Assembly (NCBI GenBank): GCA_903911805.1
Contig: CAIWET010000007.1
Span: 1 to 12,156 of the forward strand
From: an uncultured Ignavibacteria bacterium
Lineage (GTDB): Bacteria > Bacteroidota > Ignavibacteria > Kapaibacteriales > UBA2268
Length of the DNA: 12,156 nt
Direction: 5' to 3'
Shown here: positions 1 to 7,540 of the stretch, piece after piece
Layout: each line of letters begins with the position of its first letter
How positions within the stretch are numbered: the first letter of the stretch is position 1
The notes under the pieces: model-generated
What the model was told of the DNA's origin: nothing
Database searches by the model: none
Seen by the model: the letters and a program-made list of their open reading frames with translations, nothing else
Translations under genes and position numbers: made by a program

Positions 1-396
1 GGAAGAAGTAAAGATACCCTTGTTGCCTATATAAAAGATAAAGATGGTAAATTAATTTGCAAAAAAGAAATTGTTTTAGAAACTTTAGATTGGAAACAAG
101 GTAAAATAATTGAAATTAATGAACCAACAGAATCTAACACTACTGATTTATCAATTCGATATTATCCAAACCCAGTTGAAGAATTATTAAATATTGAAAT
201 AAGTTCTGAAATTTGCAAAAAAGTAAAAGTAAAATTACTAACTTTAAAATCTGAGGAATTATTTAATAGAGAAGTTAAAACAAATGCACTAAACCAATTT
301 TCAACAGAAGGAATATCAAATGGAGTATATTTCATAAAGATAGAAGATTGCGATAGTGACAAATTTATTATTAAGAAAATCGTTATTAAGAAATAA
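1..396 (+). CDS. 3' end of a secreted protein with a T9SS type A sorting domain (5' end outside window)
   Basis: This is the last 131 codons of a gene that begins before the window; the frame is open from base 1 to the TAA at 394-396. The final ~80 residues carry the features of a type IX secretion C-terminal sorting domain: a YYPNPVEE start, alternating hydrophobic strands, a GISNGVYFIKI segment and a basic Lys-Ile-Val-Ile-Lys-Lys end. In known T9SS such a domain directs a periplasmic protein through the outer membrane and is then removed or exchanged by PorU. The stretch aligns without gaps to residues 1179-1309 of the protein at 3006-6935, with 21 base and 6 residue differences, so the missing part may be a paralogue of that protein. 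The similarity stops at the stop codon. What the missing N-terminal part does cannot be seen. The PorV-family gene starts 28 bases downstream, so the two are probably co-transcribed. Confidence 0.85.
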   Translation, partial: GRSKDTLVAYIKDKDGKLICKKEIVLETLDWKQGKIIEINEPTESNTTDLSIRYYPNPVEELLNIEISSEICKKVKVKLLTLKSEELFNREVKTNALNQFSTEGISNGVYFIKIEDCDSDKFIIKKIVIKK

Positions 397-415
397 AATG
401 AATAAATTGAATTTT

Positions 416-420
416 GGAGG
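416..420 (+). promoter_or_regulatory. Shine-Dalgarno site that decides the start of the PorV-family gene
   Basis: GGAGG lies four bases before the ATG at 425. In-frame alternatives are ATG 398 and GTG 356, the latter inside the preceding gene. Neither has a comparable upstream site, and starting at ATG 398 would put the GGAGG inside the coding sequence. Starting at 425 also places a compact signal peptide at the very N-terminus. Confidence 0.6.
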
Positions 421-424
421 AAAA

Positions 425-1531
425 ATGAATCGAGTTCGCAAAACGGGATTGCTAATGATGGTAATATTTGCCGGATTATATAATCAGAACTTATATTCCC
501 AAGCTGGTGGCGCTGCAGTGCCGTTTTTGTTGATATCACCGGATGCTAGATCGAGCGGAATGGGTGAAGTAGGAACTGCTATTGCAGATGATATATACGC
601 AATTTTTTGGAATCCAGGTGGTCTAGGATTTTTGGACTATATGGGAAAAGACAAAGAAACAGGCGAGAATATTCCATTCAGACAAGTATCATTATCATAT
701 TCAAAATGGTTACCACAATTTAATGCTGACTTGTTCTATAGTCACGGAAGCATTGGGCAACATTTTGACAAATTGAATGGTACATTAGCATTTAATTTTG
801 TATTTATGAATTTAGGTGAATTTACAAGAACACTTGATAATGGTGAAATAAAAGGAAAATTCCTTTCTAATGAATTCGCGGTTGGTTTATCTTATGGAAC
901 TATTATTGCAACAGATTTGGGACTTGGTACTCAAATCAGATATATCCAATCTAACTTAGCACCAGTTTCATCCGCAAGTGGTGGAGATGCTGGAGTTGGA
1001 AGAAGTTTGGCTTTTGATATCGGTATTTTATGGAAACCATTAGAATTAAATCTTCTTGGATTGAATTTAGACGATAGAATTTCTTTGGGATTAAATCTGC
1101 AAAATGTGGGTCCTAAAGTGACATATAGAAATGAATCCGATCCTTTGCCAACCAACTTAAGACTAGGTACAGCATTTAATCTTTATAAAGATGAAATCAA
1201 TGATTGGAAATTTGCAGCTGATTTTGCTAAATTATTAGTAAAAAGAGATAGCTTAGGTTCTGATCCACTTCCTAAATCTTTAGTAACAGGTTGGGACAAT
1301 CCAGGAGCTGAATTATCTTTTGGAACAGAATATATTTATGGTCAAACAGTTGCTTTAAGAGCTGGATATTTCACTGAACCATCAAGACTTGGCAATAGAA
1401 AATATTGGAATTTCGGATTAGGTGTAAACTACGATATTTTCCGTTTGGATTTCAGTTTTATCAATACAATTGAAGAAAATCATCCTTTAGCAAATACAAT
1501 GAGATTTTCAATGTTAATCAATTGGGAATAG
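425..1531 (+). CDS. PorV/PorQ-family outer-membrane beta-barrel protein (type IX secretion)
   Basis: A 368-residue protein with a basic N-terminus, a hydrophobic core and a likely signal peptidase I site near Ser25/Gln26. Residues 37-68 hold the family signature: ISPDARSSGMGEVGTA, then Ala-Asp-Asp and Phe-Trp-Asn-Pro-Gly-Gly-Leu-Gly. The remainder is rich in alternating hydrophobic/polar strands with aromatic girdle residues, as in FadL-like barrels. In characterised T9SS, PorV collects folded cargo from the SprA translocon and hands it to the PorU sortase, while PorQ helps anchor the attachment complex. Length and signature fit the family, but the sequence alone does not separate PorV, PorQ or an accessory paralogue, so no symbol is given. 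Genes on both sides encode sorting-domain proteins, which supports a role in exporting or anchoring them. No promoter is visible in the 28-base gap before it, so it is probably read with the upstream gene. Confidence 0.85.
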   Translation: MNRVRKTGLLMMVIFAGLYNQNLYSQAGGAAVPFLLISPDARSSGMGEVGTAIADDIYAIFWNPGGLGFLDYMGKDKETGENIPFRQVSLSYSKWLPQFNADLFYSHGSIGQHFDKLNGTLAFNFVFMNLGEFTRTLDNGEIKGKFLSNEFAVGLSYGTIIATDLGLGTQIRYIQSNLAPVSSASGGDAGVGRSLAFDIGILWKPLELNLLGLNLDDRISLGLNLQNVGPKVTYRNESDPLPTNLRLGTAFNLYKDEINDWKFAADFAKLLVKRDSLGSDPLPKSLVTGWDNPGAELSFGTEYIYGQTVALRAGYFTEPSRLGNRKYWNFGLGVNYDIFRLDFSFINTIEENHPLANTMRFSMLINWE

Positions 1532-1559
1532 ATTTGATTATCTAATTTATATTTAAGAG

Positions 1560-1593
1560 GGCATTTCGAATACAAGAATAATCTTGTAATGCC
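1560..1593. repeat. Intergenic interrupted hairpin
   Basis: GGCAT (1560-1564) pairs with ATGCC (1589-1593). Inside it, TACAAGA (1571-1577) pairs with TCTTGTA (1582-1588) around a four-base loop, leaving a six-base bulge TTCGAA on one side only. It lies between the PorV-family stop codon and the stronger terminator. It has no U-run, so it is not a terminator by itself. It may be a diverged member of the palindromic intergenic repeats seen near the end of the window, or an mRNA 3' stabiliser. Confidence 0.5.
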
Positions 1594-1608
1594 ATTCTCA
1601 AGCCAGAG

Positions 1609-1655
1609 AAAAATCCAGTAAATCTTCAAATTAATAGATTGCTGGATTTTTTTTT
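1609..1655 (+). terminator. Rho-independent terminator after the PorV-family gene
   Basis: AAAAATCCAG (1609-1618) pairs with CTGGATTTTT (1642-1651). A second short stem, AATCT (1621-1625) with AGATT (1636-1640), extends it inward, and a run of T follows to 1655. It ends the transcript of the PorV-family gene and separates it from the promoter of the next unit. Confidence 0.7.
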
Positions 1656-1687
1656 GCTAACAATAAATATTATAATCTCATTATTTG

Positions 1688-1715
1688 TTGTTTAAATTTA
1701 AATTATTTATTTTTG
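1688..1715 (+). promoter_or_regulatory. Bacteroidota-type promoter for the propeller/secreted-protein operon
   Basis: TTG at 1688-1690, a 17-base spacer and TATTTTTG at 1708-1715 match the Bacteroidota housekeeping promoter form TTG-N17-TAnnTTTG. Transcription would start near 1722, giving a leader of about 65 bases before the ATG at 1788. It lies just downstream of the preceding terminator, where a new unit's promoter is expected. The region is very A+T-rich, so chance matches are possible. Confidence 0.55.
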
Positions 1716-1787
1716 CATAATAGCGGTTACACTTGTAACAGAATTGTTGGAAAAATGAATATTCAATATCTAAATAGGAGATTTAAA

Positions 1788-3002
1788 ATGAAAAAGTTAA
1801 TGTTAATCGTGTTTCTTTTAATGGCAAGTAGTTCGCTGTTTTCGCAGCTTGAAGTTGTCTGGCAGAAAACTTATCCAGAGTATATTCAATTTGCTAAGTT
1901 TTCGCCAGATGGCAAATATTTATATTGTGCAATTGGTGATAGTATTGTAATTTTAGATGCATTGTCAGGAGAAAGATTAAGAAGATTTGAAGGTACACAA
2001 TCTTGTTATCATATGTCAATATCAAATTCAGGAAATTATTTAATTACTGGTATTGCTGGGGGTATTGCCATTTGGGATATTAAAGCAGAAAAATATTTAA
2101 AGCAGTACGGAGGTGGAATTGTATATTTAGCAATATCGAATGATGATAAATATATGTACTGGTTATATTCTGATGGATATATGAGAATTGTAGATATGAA
2201 AAATGATTCAATTGTAAAACAAATTCAAACACATAAAATTCAAAGTGCTAAATTATCAAACAATGGAAAAATATTGGCAATAGGGTACTCATATAAAGGG
2301 TTTAATCAAATGGGAGAAACAGTTTTTTATGTAAAACTTGAACTTTGGGATGCTGAAAATTTAACATTTATTAAAGTGCTGCAAGATGCAAAGGGTAGTG
2401 ATGGTTATTGGAATTTTGATTTTTCAAAAGAAGATAAGTATTTTGCTTCTATATCATCTGTTGGCTTTGTTAACACAATATATAACATTCTTGAAAATAA
2501 CATAGAAGAGGTCTCGCCAAATAATTTACCTGTTTTTAATTTTAAATTTACCAAAGATAATTCAAAATTATATTATAGATCTGGGAGTGTATTGGATTAT
2601 AAAACAAAAGATAATAATTTATTTTCATATAATATGAAAGATAAAATTATGGAAACCGAAGGAGATACTAATCAATTTTATATTTTTATGGGTTCATTCA
2701 AATGGTTTACATTGTTAAAAAAATCAATAACTTCTGTTAATTATGAATCAGAAATTCCATATTTAATAATCAATTATTCACAAGATGGCATTTTGCAATT
2801 AAAATGTAGTTACGATGTTGAGCAACCGTTTGAGATTACTATCAGCACAATTGAAGGAAAAATAATTTATACTTCAAATGAAGCAGAATTAAATTCAACG
2901 AAAGAGATGATATTTAAATTACAACTATCTAATGGAACTTATATTACAAAAGCTAAAACAAAAAATAGAATTTATACCCAAAAATTTCAAGTTTTGAGGT
3001 AA
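1788..3002 (+). CDS. Secreted WD40/YVTN-like beta-propeller protein with T9SS sorting domain
   Basis: A 404-residue protein. ATG 1788 is chosen over upstream in-frame starts because AGGAG (1776-1780) sits seven bases before it and because it begins directly with a signal peptide (MKKLMLIVFLLMASSSLFSQ). Residues ~25-300 contain about six diverged propeller blades, seen as recurring FSPDGKYLY, ISNSGNYLI, ISNDDKYMY, LSNNGKILA, FSKEDKYFA and FTKDNSKLY segments, several followed by a Trp-Asp or Val-Asp pair. The last ~75 residues form a T9SS-type sorting domain (EITISTIEGKIIY, LSNGTYITKAK and a basic IYTQKFQVLR end). The expected location is outside the cell or on the cell surface. No catalytic motif is seen; propellers of this sort usually act in binding. 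The stop codon is followed after three bases by the start of the next gene, so the two form an operon and may act together. Confidence 0.75.
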   Translation: MKKLMLIVFLLMASSSLFSQLEVVWQKTYPEYIQFAKFSPDGKYLYCAIGDSIVILDALSGERLRRFEGTQSCYHMSISNSGNYLITGIAGGIAIWDIKAEKYLKQYGGGIVYLAISNDDKYMYWLYSDGYMRIVDMKNDSIVKQIQTHKIQSAKLSNNGKILAIGYSYKGFNQMGETVFYVKLELWDAENLTFIKVLQDAKGSDGYWNFDFSKEDKYFASISSVGFVNTIYNILENNIEEVSPNNLPVFNFKFTKDNSKLYYRSGSVLDYKTKDNNLFSYNMKDKIMETEGDTNQFYIFMGSFKWFTLLKKSITSVNYESEIPYLIINYSQDGILQLKCSYDVEQPFEITISTIEGKIIYTSNEAELNSTKEMIFKLQLSNGTYITKAKTKNRIYTQKFQVLR

Positions 3003-3005
3003 AAT

Positions 3006-6000
3006 ATGAGAAATTTATTAATATTGTTTTTGCTAATTTATTTTGCAAAAGCACAAGATATTGAACCAAATCAAAAACAATTCAATGTTAACGGTGTTTT
3101 AAAATATTTAAATGCTAATGATACAAATAACCAACAGAAACATTTCTTGAAAGGTTGGCATTGGGATTCTAAGAAAAAAATAAATGAAGCATTACTTATG
3201 AATCAAGTTGACCTCTATCAATGGGACAATGATAAAATATTCCAAGACTCAGCAATGCTAATAATAAAACCTTATAATTATTCTCACGCAAATGACGGTA
3301 AAATATTCAATGCACGTTCAATACAGTATGCACCATATTTACAAATAAATACTTCAAATCCGGATGATTTGGTAATTAGACAAGGAGATACTTTAAAAGA
3401 AATCTTTGGATTTAAATATATCAATGGAAATATAGAGACTAATCATTCAAACCCAAATTTCTATAAATTGATAATTGATAGGACTAAACAAAATTCAATT
3501 ATTTTAGATAATCCCTGGCCTCAGGATTTCTTTAGTAAACAAAGTGTCGAAACTGACTCTTATATTAATAATAATTATTTATGTAGAGAAATGTATATTT
3601 CAATTAATTTATCAAGAATTGGAAATCCAATTGGAAATGATACAAATTTGTTAAAAATTGAGTTACCATTTTCAGAAATTGATACCACAATATCCGGTAT
3701 AGATACTTTAGTATATAATCTAATAAAATTCGATATGATACCCAGTCCTAATATAAATGATACAATTCAAAATGCAAGAGGAATTTATAGAAATTTAATT
3801 GAGTTAGATTCTGTGAAAACTCGATGTTTTTATATTAAAAGAAATATGTTACCGATAGATAATTCAAATATAACTGTATCAGCTCATTTTATAATGAATG
3901 GAGATACTACAGATTTTAATCGTGAAGTAAAATTATTTTCACCTCCTAAAGCACCTTCTATTTATAAAATTGATAGTTTAGGGATTAGAATAACATATTT
4001 AGGACAGGACTCATTAGCAATAAATTGGGTTCGATTTGAAACACCTCACGCACAAAAGTTTTTAAGAGGTTATTATGATAATGTTATCATTAATGATATT
4101 CAAGATGTTTTAGATAGATTTACTGTTGATTCAAATCAATTTAAACAAAATAATCCTCAATCTAATCTCTTCCGATTCAATAATATAATTGAAGGCTTCC
4201 CAATGAACTGGCAGGCAGAGAGATATTTGAATAAATTGATTGGAAATATTGGAACTAATGAAGTTGGGAATTATTATACAAAACATTATGAAAGATATGT
4301 TAATCCACCAGATAGATGGTTTGGCTTAGTCGGATTAGGAAATGTAATTTCACAACCTTATACTAAATCAGTGATTCCTTGGAAATTTTTAGATCTTAAA
4401 AATATTGGGTTAATAAATGGCTATTTAGGAATAGATACAACATATTCTGGTCATATAGAATTAAATTATGACCAAAAGAAAGCAAAATATGAAGAATACT
4501 TATTAGGCACTGATCTTAAATTCTTAAATGCAAAATATTTTAAAGACCATCCAAATGAAATGTCTGAATATTTATTTGCACTAAATGGCGGTTATTGGAA
4601 AGGATCATCGTTAGGTTTAGTTGAAACTTATGTATATCATAATTTTATTAAAAGCATTAATGTTAATATGATATATTCTCATTTAAATTGGTGGAGCCAA
4701 ATATTTACCCATACTTGGTGGAAACCTTTGAATGAAATAATTGATGTACCATATTCAAATTATGGATTAAACTCAAGACCTTGGACAGGTGAAGAATTTA
4801 AATACTATACAATACTTCCAATTATTTTAGGTGCAAAAGGTGTTATTTATGATGGTGCAGTAAGTGCCGGAGGAAGATATAATTGGGATTCTGCAAGTAA
4901 AAAAGATGTATGGTCTATTCCTAAACCAGCTGTTGATGATTATTATTATACAATACCAGCAACACAATCAAGATTAGATTCATTGAATGGTTGGGATTAT
5001 GTAAAAGATGATTCTGTAGGTGCAGACTTTTATAGCTTAAATAGCGAACATTATAAATTAGATAGTTTAATATATTATCCATTAAATGAAATTGCTCAAA
5101 CTTTGGGAGTGCCAACAAACAGAATTTATATGGGAAGAAAATCTACAAGAATCGAAATGCGTAAGCTCCACGACTGGATAACAATAAATGATTCAGTTTT
5201 GATGAATTTAAGATTACAAAGCTATTTTGCACACGGTTATAAAATATGGGAGAATTTTCATCCAAAATATAATAATAATCCTATTCGAAATATTGTAAAA
5301 TTAGATTATGTAAAAACAAGGAAACTATGGAATAATGGTTTTTTAGTTCCAAAAGATGAATACGAACCGAATGAATCATCTTTTTTTGATATTACATTAT
5401 TATCTCATACAAGCGATCCAAATATGAATAATAATTTCTTTATTGGATATGCTAATCGTCGAACTAATCCGCTTATTTTAGAGTATGATACTTTAAAATT
5501 TTATTCAACAGCGGAATTTGATGAATTTGTAGTAAAAGATAGTTCTAAAGGAATTAATGGTACTTTTTTCCCAAAATCATATTGGCAGTACCAATTTTGG
5601 AGGAGAGCCGGTAGCAGAGAATTATCAATTCAATTTGCTGGAGCTAAACCACAAGATCCATTATATGAAATATTTCCGTATTATTACAAAATACAAGAAC
5701 TTGGCGTTGGTACTAATTATTTTAACCAAGATTCTGGATTCTACTGGACGGACAGCCTTTACTACCACAAAATAGATACTACTGTAATGAAATATGGTGC
5801 ACTTAAATCAAGATTACTTCCTGGACAAGGAAAGATTGTATCAATAATTGATGGAAATATTATTGAAAAAATTTGTCCTCCAATTCCGATTTATAGTTGT
5901 GAAGAACTCCTTAAAGATATTAGTTTTTATGTGGTAAGGGATCAGAATATTTGGGGTGATTCTTGTAAATATGATTTATCATTGATAATCCCACAGGGCT

Positions 6001-6935
6001 GGCAATTTGATTCAACAGATATAAGAACAATCATTAGAACAGATAGTTCGCCTGCTCATTTAACTTTTAATTCAACATATAATTATAATATTAACCAACA
6101 GGATAGCACTGTTTATGTTCGTTTGGATTCCATTCCAGTTAATCAGGAAATTGTATTTGGTTCTTTCTATACAACTTGTCCAGAGCATTTTACAGTAAAA
6201 TTTCACGTTGGTAAACGAATAATGGAGATATTCCCTGGTTGCACTTATGATGGTAATTTCGAAGGAGATTGCACTTGTGGTTACCAAATGAGAAGTTCTA
6301 CCAATTGTTGCGACAATATTGATTTATATGCTGCTGAAACTACAGAAGATGGGCAATTATCTGGCAAATTCAATGTTTTCGCTAAACAGAATACTACTGA
6401 TTGTGCCGTATGTGAAATTAGTTTAGTTAGAAAATTTGATACAAAAGTATTAGCAAAATTGACAAAAGATAAGAAGGAAAAGAAATTAAATTTAGCTAAT
6501 TTTGCAAATATTGGCAAAATTTCAATGGATAAATCTAATGGAAGAAGTAAAGATACCCTTTTTGCCTATATAAAAGATAAAGATGGTAAATTAATTTGCA
6601 AAAAAGAAATTGTTTTAGAAACTTTAGATTGGAAACAAGGTAAAATAATTGAAATTAATGAACCAACTGAATCAAACACAACTGATTTATCGATTCAATA
6701 TTATCCAAACCCAGTGGAAGAATTATTTAATATAGAAGTTAATTCTGAAATTTGCAAAAAAGTAAAAGTAAAATTACTAACTTTAAAATCTGAAGAATTA
6801 TTTAATATTGAAGTCAAAACAAATGCACTAAACCAATTTTCAACAGAAGGAATATCAAATGGAGTATATTTCATAAAGATAGAAGATTGCGATAGTGACA
6901 AATTTATAATAAAGAAAATAGTAATAAAGAAATAA
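3006..6935 (+). CDS. Very large secreted protein with T9SS sorting domain; function unknown
   Basis: A 1309-residue protein starting at ATG 3006. Its Shine-Dalgarno GAGG (2996-2999) abuts the stop codon of the propeller gene, implying translational coupling. Residues 1-16 are a short signal peptide ending Ala-Lys-Ala. I do not recognise the main body as a named family. Residues ~380-640 are rich in Trp and Tyr and include RPWTGEEF, then ILPIILGAKGVIYDG (Gly609-Gly617). This resembles the late strands of TIM-barrel glycoside hydrolases, where a 'GAKG-I-Y' strand is common, but I cannot place catalytic acids. Residues ~950-1070 look like a beta-sandwich. A cysteine-rich stretch follows at ~1079-1130, then a sorting domain at ~1229-1309 beginning YYPNP. 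It is probably surface-attached or released through the T9SS. The last 131 codons are duplicated at 1-396. Confidence 0.8.
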   Translation: MRNLLILFLLIYFAKAQDIEPNQKQFNVNGVLKYLNANDTNNQQKHFLKGWHWDSKKKINEALLMNQVDLYQWDNDKIFQDSAMLIIKPYNYSHANDGKIFNARSIQYAPYLQINTSNPDDLVIRQGDTLKEIFGFKYINGNIETNHSNPNFYKLIIDRTKQNSIILDNPWPQDFFSKQSVETDSYINNNYLCREMYISINLSRIGNPIGNDTNLLKIELPFSEIDTTISGIDTLVYNLIKFDMIPSPNINDTIQNARGIYRNLIELDSVKTRCFYIKRNMLPIDNSNITVSAHFIMNGDTTDFNREVKLFSPPKAPSIYKIDSLGIRITYLGQDSLAINWVRFETPHAQKFLRGYYDNVIINDIQDVLDRFTVDSNQFKQNNPQSNLFRFNNIIEGFPMNWQAERYLNKLIGNIGTNEVGNYYTKHYERYVNPPDRWFGLVGLGNVISQPYTKSVIPWKFLDLKNIGLINGYLGIDTTYSGHIELNYDQKKAKYEEYLLGTDLKFLNAKYFKDHPNEMSEYLFALNGGYWKGSSLGLVETYVYHNFIKSINVNMIYSHLNWWSQIFTHTWWKPLNEIIDVPYSNYGLNSRPWTGEEFKYYTILPIILGAKGVIYDGAVSAGGRYNWDSASKKDVWSIPKPAVDDYYYTIPATQSRLDSLNGWDYVKDDSVGADFYSLNSEHYKLDSLIYYPLNEIAQTLGVPTNRIYMGRKSTRIEMRKLHDWITINDSVLMNLRLQSYFAHGYKIWENFHPKYNNNPIRNIVKLDYVKTRKLWNNGFLVPKDEYEPNESSFFDITLLSHTSDPNMNNNFFIGYANRRTNPLILEYDTLKFYSTAEFDEFVVKDSSKGINGTFFPKSYWQYQFWRRAGSRELSIQFAGAKPQDPLYEIFPYYYKIQELGVGTNYFNQDSGFYWTDSLYYHKIDTTVMKYGALKSRLLPGQGKIVSIIDGNIIEKICPPIPIYSCEELLKDISFYVVRDQNIWGDSCKYDLSLIIPQGWQFDSTDIRTIIRTDSSPAHLTFNSTYNYNINQQDSTVYVRLDSIPVNQEIVFGSFYTTCPEHFTVKFHVGKRIMEIFPGCTYDGNFEGDCTCGYQMRSSTNCCDNIDLYAAETTEDGQLSGKFNVFAKQNTTDCAVCEISLVRKFDTKVLAKLTKDKKEKKLNLANFANIGKISMDKSNGRSKDTLFAYIKDKDGKLICKKEIVLETLDWKQGKIIEINEPTESNTTDLSIQYYPNPVEELFNIEVNSEICKKVKVKLLTLKSEELFNIEVKTNALNQFSTEGISNGVYFIKIEDCDSDKFIIKKIVIKK
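6540..6935 (+). repeat. Second copy of the sorting-domain coding repeat (first copy 1-396)
   Basis: These 396 bases match bases 1-396 without any insertion or deletion and with 21 mismatches (about 95% identity). The mismatches are clustered: 23-128 and 277-368 (first-copy numbering) are identical, whereas 129-276 carries 15 differences, and the last 28 bases carry five, all silent. Similarity stops at the stop codon on one side; the window edge hides the other. The pattern suggests a duplicated gene or module with partial gene conversion. Confidence 0.85.
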
Positions 6936-6967
6936 ATATAGACTTTGTATTTTAGTTTAATTTGTTT

Positions 6968-6990
6968 TGGTTTTTTAAATAACCATTTTT
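6968..6990 (+). terminator. Weak possible terminator after the giant secreted protein
   Basis: TGGTT (6968-6972) pairs with AACCA (6981-6985) around an eight-base loop, followed by five T. The stem is short and A/T-rich. It is the only candidate between the stop codon at 6935 and the lipoprotein gene, so read-through is possible. Confidence 0.3.
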
Positions 6991-7016
6991 AATAATTAAA
7001 TAATAGGAGATTGAAA

Positions 7017-7508
7017 ATGAAAAAATTATTGTTGATATTAGTTATTCTAATTGGGGGTATTATCCTTACATCTTGTCCGGATAATACAACAAATCCAAAC
7101 ATTATTCCAAAAGAGATAATCCCATTAGACTTGGCAGCTCATAATGTGCTAATGTATATTAATGAATTTAGAAAAGAGAACCTATTAGATACTCTTAATT
7201 GGAATGCTTATTTGGCTACCACTGCCGGAGTTCATACAAAAGATATGGCTTCAGGAAAGTATGAGCTTGGTTATCATGGCACAGAAGCAAGAGCCGACTC
7301 GATAAATAAGTATATTCCTTTTAGTGTTAATTATGAAATTGTTTCTACTACAAAAGGAAATACAGATGATGCTACTAATGTCTATTATCTTTGGAGAGAT
7401 TACAATCGTAATGCTCTTTTAGCAAATTATAAAATTGCTGGTGTGGCAGTTGATACTAGCAAAGATGGAGTATACTATTTTATGATTATAATGGTACTTC
7501 CAAAATAA
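7017..7508 (+). CDS. CAP/SCP (YkwD-like) domain lipoprotein
   Basis: A 163-residue protein. ATG 7017 has AGGAG (7005-7009) seven bases upstream; TTG 7011 is a poorer alternative. A hydrophobic leader ends in the lipobox Leu-Thr-Ser-Cys20, so it is probably a lipid-anchored envelope protein. Residues ~40-160 fit a minimal CAP domain: LMYINEFRKENLLDTLNWNA, then a His-Thr-Lys-Asp-Met segment, a following Tyr-His-Gly, a Tyr-Glu-Ile-Val in the place of the usual Glu-Asn-Ile, a Trp-Arg segment and a final strand (GVYYFMIIMVL). CAP proteins bind lipids, metals or cell-wall material, and the bacterial members are poorly characterised. The segment that usually reads 'His-Arg-x-Asn-Ile-Leu' reads YNRNALL here, so Asn replaces the usual His and classical CAP chemistry may be lost. 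It follows the giant T9SS protein by 81 bases and may share its transcript. Confidence 0.7.
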   Translation: MKKLLLILVILIGGIILTSCPDNTTNPNIIPKEIIPLDLAAHNVLMYINEFRKENLLDTLNWNAYLATTAGVHTKDMASGKYELGYHGTEARADSINKYIPFSVNYEIVSTTKGNTDDATNVYYLWRDYNRNALLANYKIAGVAVDTSKDGVYYFMIIMVLPK

Positions 7509-7513
7509 AAAAT

Positions 7514-7540
7514 ATAATTGATTCTTCAGGCATCAATTAT
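7514..7540. terminator. Hairpin between convergent genes, possible bidirectional terminator
   Basis: ATAATTGAT (7514-7522) and ATCAATTAT (7532-7540) form a perfect nine-base stem with a nine-base loop. On the plus strand it follows the lipoprotein stop codon by five bases. On the minus strand it overlaps the last codons of the glycosyltransferase gene and is followed by A/T-rich sequence. The stem is A/T-rich and the flanking T-run is poor, so terminating strength is uncertain. Confidence 0.45.

Noticed and set aside
162..539. Minus-strand open frame, with a matching one at 6701-6901
   Set aside because: Both are antisense shadows of the duplicated sorting-domain sequence; their similarity to each other only reflects that repeat.
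5557..5775. Overlapping frame inside the giant secreted protein, plus several antisense frames at 4921-5118, 6072-6287 and 6281-6517
   Set aside because: They lie wholly inside a long, well-supported coding frame and show no domain or start signal.
6937..6947. TATAGACTTTG before the CAP lipoprotein and the similar TATAGAATTTG at 8560-8570 before citrate synthase as promoters
   Set aside because: Both have one base too many for TAnnTTTG and no TTG at the right distance upstream. The likeness between them is noted but is not enough to call promoters.
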